Origin: Ananas comosus
Lineage: Eukaryota; Streptophyta; Magnoliopsida; Poales; Bromeliaceae
Length of the DNA stretch: 64,000 nt
Assembly: GCF_001540865.1 (NCBI RefSeq)
Contig: NC_033636.1
Location: forward strand, 5,445,156-5,509,155
Direction of reading: 5' to 3'
Shown here: positions 58,809 through 64,000 of the stretch, in pieces
How the letters are laid out: the number at the start of each line of letters is the position of its first letter
Numbering within the stretch: the stretch's first letter is position 1
The notes under the pieces: generated by a model
The model's database searches: none
Told to the model about the DNA's origin: nothing
What the model saw: only the letters and a program-made list of their open reading frames with translations
Position numbers and translations under genes: made by a program

Positions 58809-59301
58809 TAAACATAGGAGTTTCTTCTTTTTTTTAAATAAATCAAACCCCCCCTTAATTAAACAACCTCACAATTGAAAATAATTTTGACAAAATTTTA
58901 GTCGATTAGTGAATATCCATCCATCATATTCAACACACACAACCAAGACGAATTAATCACCAAAAGATTAAACTTGATTTCAAAATTTTGATGAATATAT
59001 GTATTAAGAATTCACATAATCAATTATCATCAAAATAATAAAAAGTGGAGTAAAACCGATAATTAATATCATTGCATTACAAGATGAATTTCGGTTAAGG
59101 CACTTTGAAAAATTCTAACCTCTTCAAAATAAAGATTTTCAATCGTCTCATTTCTCAAAGAAAAAATTTTAAATTTCCAAACACCTTTCCTCAAATCAAT
59201 TTTAAAAACAAATTTCACACACGAAAATCATCTTGTAATGCAATGAAAAAAAAAATGCAACAAGCACCAAACAAAGCATTACATAATCAATCAAAACAAA
59301 C
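58809..59301 (-). other. AT-rich spacer of Sire-B where pol is missing
   Basis: No coding frame. It lies directly after the truncated gag-protease junction. Sire-A has about 3 kb of pol between the equivalent points. Confidence 0.6.
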
Positions 59302-61303
59302 TTAAGACAAAGAACAAGGAAAGATATCACCTTTCCGGATCCATACTTGTCGGATCGTTGGTTGTCTCGGCTTGTCGACGTTAGGTGTCATTTGCTTTGA
59401 TTTTTTATCAACCGTTGATTGCTTCGTTGATAGTGGCTTCGGTTGGTTTTGACGTTGTGCGTTTGAGCTCCGATTCCCACGAGGTACTCGACTTAATTGT
59501 TTTTCCTTTGAGCTCCGTGGGGGAAGTCGAGTAGTAGAGGGTGTTGCTTGATGTTTCGAAGTTGTCAATTGATTCTTCTTTGTCTTGTTCGGGCAACTCT
59601 TTTTGATGTGTCCTTTGATACCACATCGATGACACACCTTTTTCGTTTGAATTTGTTGAGACTTTAGAAGTTGATTTTGAATCCTTCTCAACACATGTTC
59701 TTTCATATCAGAGGCCCAACTTGCTCGTTTGACCCAACCCAAGCATATGGTCTAATTTCTTCGATCCCGAAGAAAACTTTTGAATATCGGATTGGAGTTG
59801 ACGAACTTGATCGGTCAAGAATTGATTGGATTTGTATGATTCTTCAAATTGTTGCTCCAAAAATCCAATCTTATCTTTATAGGATTTGATCGTTGATTCC
59901 GCTTCATCAAGCTTCTCTTGGAGGATTGAACGATCTTTGAAATTTGATTCCTTGTCCTCCTCGAGAGCTTAATTCCTTGTCTCCAAATTTTTGTTCTCCT
60001 CTTCAATGTCCAATAAACGACGCCTCAACTTCTTATTGTGCTTGGTCATCTTTTTCGAATCAATAAGAAGTTGATTGTATGCTTCCACCAAATCCTCATC
60101 GTTTGACTCCTCGCTTTCACCATCATCGCTCGAAGTACATTGCAAAGAAGGAGAAACACTAGAATTAGACACAATAGAGGATAAACAAACAACATTAGAC
60201 GAAGGAAAAGAAGTGTTAGTAAATAAAGAAAGATTTCCATTCTTTTCTTCGTCACATGAACTTGATTCACTTGAAGTAGAATCATCCCAAGTCTTCGCTT
60301 GCAATGCCTTTTGTCTATATGTTTTCTTTGAAGGACAATCCGTCGCAATGTGGCCGTAGCCTTTGCATTTGTAGCATTGGATTTCCCCTTTAAATTCATC
60401 TTTTTCTTCTGAAGACTTTGCAAGTTTTTTATCCTTAGATTTAGAAGATGAAGATGATTTAGAAAAAGGTTGTTGCTTAGACGATGAAGCCTTGTCCGAT
60501 TTATTCTTCTTTCGAAAATTCCGGCGAAACTTCATCATTAAGAGTGCTAATTGATGTTCGAAATTAGCAAGCGAAACATCTCTGTCGGAATCCGAATCGT
60601 CGTCTTCTTTCTTTGTTGATTTGAGTGCAACCCCTATACTTTTAGAAAAAGACTTGAAAGAAGATTGATTAGTAGGAAAAGTCATCTCATAAGTTTGCAG
60701 AGCACCTACTAACTCTTCGACTTTCATCTCGTCCGGATGCTTTACGGTTTCGATCGCGGCAACTTTTGCCCGCAAGCATTCCGGAAGAGTGCGAAGGATC
60801 TTTCTAACAACTTTAGCATCCGGGATTTTCTCTCCCAAGTTCGCGCATGTATTAACAATGTCTTGTAGACGTGTATAGTACTCGGTAAAGATCTCGTTTT
60901 CTTTCATAAAAATCGAGTCAAATTTACTCGTTAACATTTGCAATTTTTTAACCTTTACCAAGTTAGTTCCTTCATGCATAACATGTAGAGTATCCCAAAT
61001 CTCTTTGGCGGTATTACACACCGAAACGCGAGTTAACTCCATTTGTGACAAAGCATTAAATAAAGCGTTTATGCCCTTTCCATTAAACGAAGATGACTCG
61101 TTTTCATCTTTCGTCCACTTGTTCCGCGGTTTAGGAACGGTAGCATTATCGCCGACTTTGGTAGGATGCTTCCAACCGAATTCAATTGCTTGCCATACCC
61201 GCTCATCGATTGCGATTAGAAAAGCTCTCATGCGAACTTTCCAATAGGTATAGTTTGTGCCATCGAAGAGAGGTGGTGGATTAATGTTACCGCCTTCGGC
61301 CAT
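59302..61303 (-). pseudogene. gag of Sire-B
   Basis: ATG 61301-61303, 38 bases inside the 5' LTR. It is open for 444 codons to TAA 59969-59971: the MAEGGNINPPPLFDGTNY start, UBN2-like core to about residue 190, a Ser/Lys linker, zinc knuckle CYKCKGYGHIATDC (near 60365) and an acidic region. Beyond the stop the frame continues through a coiled coil; a further stop near 59715 and a frameshift follow before the second knuckle CHRCGIKGHIKKSC (near 59620). It ends VWIRKGDIFPC, the last motif before protease in Sire-A, then stops. It is better preserved at its N-terminus than Sire-A gag. Confidence 0.9.
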
Positions 61304-61328
61304 TAGATAGCAATATATCTAGATCCCT

Positions 61329-61339
61329 CTCTGATACCA
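61329..61339 (-). promoter_or_regulatory. Primer-binding site of Sire-B
   Basis: The minus strand TGGTATCAGAG lies two bases from the LTR end; the twelfth base is A rather than the usual C. Confidence 0.88.
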
Positions 61340-61341
61340 AT

Positions 61342-62470
61342 TGTAAGTTTTGGGGTGCCCAAGGATCTATCTAGATTGTATCTAACACCTAGAGGGGGGT
61401 GAATAGGTGTAATAGCCAAAAACCACAAATCTCGATGCGATAAAAATAAGTGCGGAAAATAAAAATCACACCGAGATTTATGTGGGAAAATTCCAACTTG
61501 GAGAAAAACCCACGGGACCAACACGTGAAAAAATAATTCACTAAGAGAAAAGATTATAAGGTAATTACCGACTCCACAGACTCGACCTCTCTTAACCTCT
61601 TATGAATTTCGCGCTATCCTCCGGGTTGTCCACGCCCCCACGTTCGAATCCACGAACGCTTCGCACACGTCCGAATCCACGAACGCCACTCGAATCCACG
61701 AGCCCACAATCCGAATCCACGAACGGCCTTCAATCACGCCGAATCCACGACGCCATCCATCAAAAACATCATGCTATGGTGATCCTTCGCTTATAGTGTT
61801 GTAGGAAACCAGAGAAGAAAACTCCAAGCGAAGCGTAGATCAAATCGACATATTGATATCAAATTACAATCTCTCGATTTGACCTAAAAGATGCTATTTT
61901 GTAGAAAATAGGTTTTGGACGAAATCCTAGCCTCTAGGGTTTCTCAAACATGTATTCTCATGATGCTTAATCTGTTAGAGAACCCCAATAGTTTATTTAT
62001 AGACTTTAGAATCAATTAGACTCGGATTAGAAAGTTTTTCGAATTTTTACATTGTGTACCGGTACACTTTCAAGCTGTTACCGGTTACACGATGACGGAA
62101 CGAAAAACCTGCGAAACAGTGTAACCGGTGACAGGTCGCTGGTTGTACCGGAACACAATATGTATCGGTACACTTTCAATGCTGTACCGGCACACTTTGC
62201 AATTTTCAGTTTTTTACAAAGTTTTTGGTTTCGCAAAGTTCCAATGCACTTTCTGATCCAGTAAACATTGATTTTATGATTCTAATGCATACAACTAAGT
62301 ATGAATCACCCTAACATGAATTACAAACTTTACTTGAGCATCGTGATTCACGTCGTGAGTTATTTTTCGATTTCTTCGAAATCTTGGATTCTTCGATCTT
62401 CGACATTACGCACTGATCCTTCAAGACTTCGACTCAATCCACGAAACTTGCCAACACACAAGACTTAACA
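61342..62470 (-). mobile_element. 5' LTR of Sire-B
   Basis: 1,129 bases, plus-strand TGTAAGTTTTGGGG to AGACTTAACA, then the CTAAC duplication. ACCGGT palindromes of TGTACCGGTACA and TAACCGGTTA type lie at 62053-62200. The minus-strand TATA box TATAAATAAAC lies at about 61990-62000. Confidence 0.94.
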
Positions 62471-62475
62471 CTAAC

Positions 62476-64000
62476 CGTCAGCCACTAGCCGACAATCCTA
62501 TCCCTCAGGGTATACCGACCGTATAGGTCATCGAATAGTCCAACCGACCAAGTAGGTCACAATAACACTGCAGTAAGCCGACCGAATCGGTCACAGATAC
62601 GAGATACAAGAACGGACCAACTAGGTCACAAAACCAGATACAACGCACTGACCGACTAGGTTATAAATCTCACGAATAATCACAGAACCGCTCTACTTCT
62701 AAAACATGATACTGGGTATGCAACCAACTAAGTAGAACAATATAGAGATATGGAATGGTGCTAGGCTCAACATATAACATGCAAAATAAACAACAAGGAA
62801 AGAGTGAAGGGAATATCACCGAGTGTGCACCATTGTACCGACTTCGGATCGAAGTACCCACCTGTACGAATAACATGCCTGTCTCCCGACTGTGAAGATC
62901 GTCAACCGGACCTACGGAGGGTCCACCGGGTTAGTATCTAACCCACAAATGAGAAACACTAAACTAACAATCCCACTTGTAAACCCACGGGAATCGGTTT
63001 TCCAAAATCGAATGCCGAGCACGCCGGAAGTCTTGAAAACAGCACCGGGACTCTGTCGGGACCCACAAACTGTCCCGGAACTCACTGACTCATGTTACGA
63101 GTGGCCCGCTACCACTAAACACAAATTTTCATGTGACTCGGCAGCAAAACACTAACTCACTCCGAAACGATTATCATTGGATAATCGTTCCGCTTCGAGT
63201 TCCCGAAAGTGTCCAATTCGACGCTGGAACCCACCGTCGCTCACCTGTCATTTCCGAACCCTCGAAACGATGTGGGTGATCAGCCAACAAGGCTCAGCGA
63301 CAGCACGAATTATCACGAGGCACCGTCGAAAGAATTCTGAACTGAAAACGCGTTCCGTCGGCTGATTTCGCCGAAAAACACACCAGAAATCAACTTTTGA
63401 TTTCTGGAAAGGCTTGGGGCCTTGGACAACTAGTCCAGAGGTCACTTACTGCCCGCACACGCTGCCAACAGTGACCACAACAAGCACAATTGCATAAAAG
63501 CCTCCTTGATTACATAAAATCACATTATTTTATGTGATTTCTGGGCATTTATGGTCCGACAGCGCAAACCGAGAAAAATTTAGCCAAGCCGAGACACCCG
63601 GTGACAGGTCTCGGCATGCCGGAGGTCGTGCTCACAGTTCAGAGCACTGCCCGCCACTGTGGCGAGCGCGCGAGCGACGCGAACTACAGTGAAACAGCGC
63701 GCACAGTATTTAAAACACGTATATCACGGAAATCGCAGACCCCAACGGAGGTGAGCATGATGTTCAGCACGAAGCAGGGTTCATCTTGCTCTCTTCCAAA
63801 CTTATCGGGGTGCCCTCAGATCACTGTAATGGCGACCGGAACCCCAAAATAATGTGCAGATAAACCAAACAAGGCTTACCGGACCAGTGGGAGCACAGGC
63901 TGGTCGCCGGCGGTCGGACGACGGGCGCTCCGGCAGCGGATGGGTGCGGCTGGTCAGTGGGGCTGGGGCACCTGCTGGCAGGTGGCGGGAGGCAGTCGGT
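62476..64000 (-). mobile_element. Antisense Ty3/gypsy LTR (family C), right part, runs off the window
   Basis: Continues the LTR interrupted at 38288. CAACTAGCCGACAATCC with its following GACC...GGTCA block occurs at 38066 and again from about 62483, showing a tandem unit. GACC(N)nAGGTCA near-palindromes repeat to about 62655. 62660-64000 has no recognisable gene. The LTR end is not reached. Confidence 0.7.

Larger units (their letters stand above)
38289..62470 (-). mobile_element. Sire-B: Sirevirus (Ty1/copia) lacking pol, host to three nested insertions
   Basis: It is bounded by CTAAC at 38284-38288 and 62471-62475. On the minus strand: 5' LTR 62470-61342, primer site, gag, non-coding region with a promoter-like module, the extra ORF at the envelope-like position, 3' LTR. 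Protease, integrase, RT and RNase H are absent: gag stops just past the motif VWIRKGDIFPC, and sequence equivalent to the region downstream of Sire-A pol follows. Nested inside are Sire-A (42287-53450) and solo LTRs at 38610-41126 and 54552-57236. Over about 320 bases the LTRs differ at about 20 positions (roughly 94% identical), older than Sire-A, as the nesting requires. Confidence 0.93.

Overview
This is a plant nuclear genomic window made almost entirely of nested LTR retrotransposons. The chromovirus-type Ty3/gypsy elements, Sirevirus-type Ty1/copia elements, iMet-tRNA primer sites and two fragments of plant metabolic genes indicate a flowering plant, and the abundance of Sireviruses leans towards a monocot. 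The species cannot be fixed from the sequence. No intact host gene was found.

Layout, left (1-16.9 kb). The left part is a four-deep nest. An antisense Ty3/gypsy LTR (264-15778) lies inside a sense LTR of another family (15779-16905). It is split by a full-length Tekay/Del-type chromovirus (1778-14432, target duplication CACTC), whose 5' LTR is split by a solo LTR (4157-6655, duplication ACTGC). The chromovirus gag-pol is one reading frame with seven in-frame stops and a late frameshift. A pure C run of 441 bases (15949-16389) sits where a sister copy has only 7.

Middle (17-37 kb). This part holds two related fold-back MITEs (17443-17966, 35518-36047), AT-rich filler, a 3.5-kb antisense solo LTR (22943-29591) and, inside it, a compact gag-protease-only element (26062-29236). 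With the solo LTR removed, a malate synthase fragment (22479-22676) and a cyanoalanine synthase-like fragment (about 29650-29876) lie roughly 0.3 kb apart on the same strand, which looks like a multi-gene capture. Further right are a compact LTR with a primer site (31413-31888), a 5S-rRNA-derived Cassandra-like stretch (32092-32271) and an antisense solo LTR (32323-35153).

Right (37-64 kb). A Sirevirus on the minus strand ('Sire-B', 38289-62470, duplication CTAAC) sits in an antisense gypsy LTR. It has gag and the extra envelope-like-position ORF but no pol. It is itself hit by a second Sirevirus ('Sire-A', 42287-53450, duplication GTTCT) and by two gypsy solo LTRs (38610-41126 and 54552-57236). 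Sire-A has the full gag-protease-integrase-RT-RNase H order plus the extra ORF, but carries many lesions.

Most interesting signal. Clusters of an ACCGGT-centred palindrome, either GGGACCGGTCCC or TGTACCGGTACA, sit upstream of TATA-like sites in LTRs of both unrelated superfamilies. The same module, in the variant of each element's own LTR, recurs inside both Sireviruses next to a TATA box upstream of the extra ORF. This suggests a separate internal promoter for that ORF, built from the LTR's own regulatory module.

All identity figures are rough hand counts over short stretches. Family assignments come from motifs read by eye.
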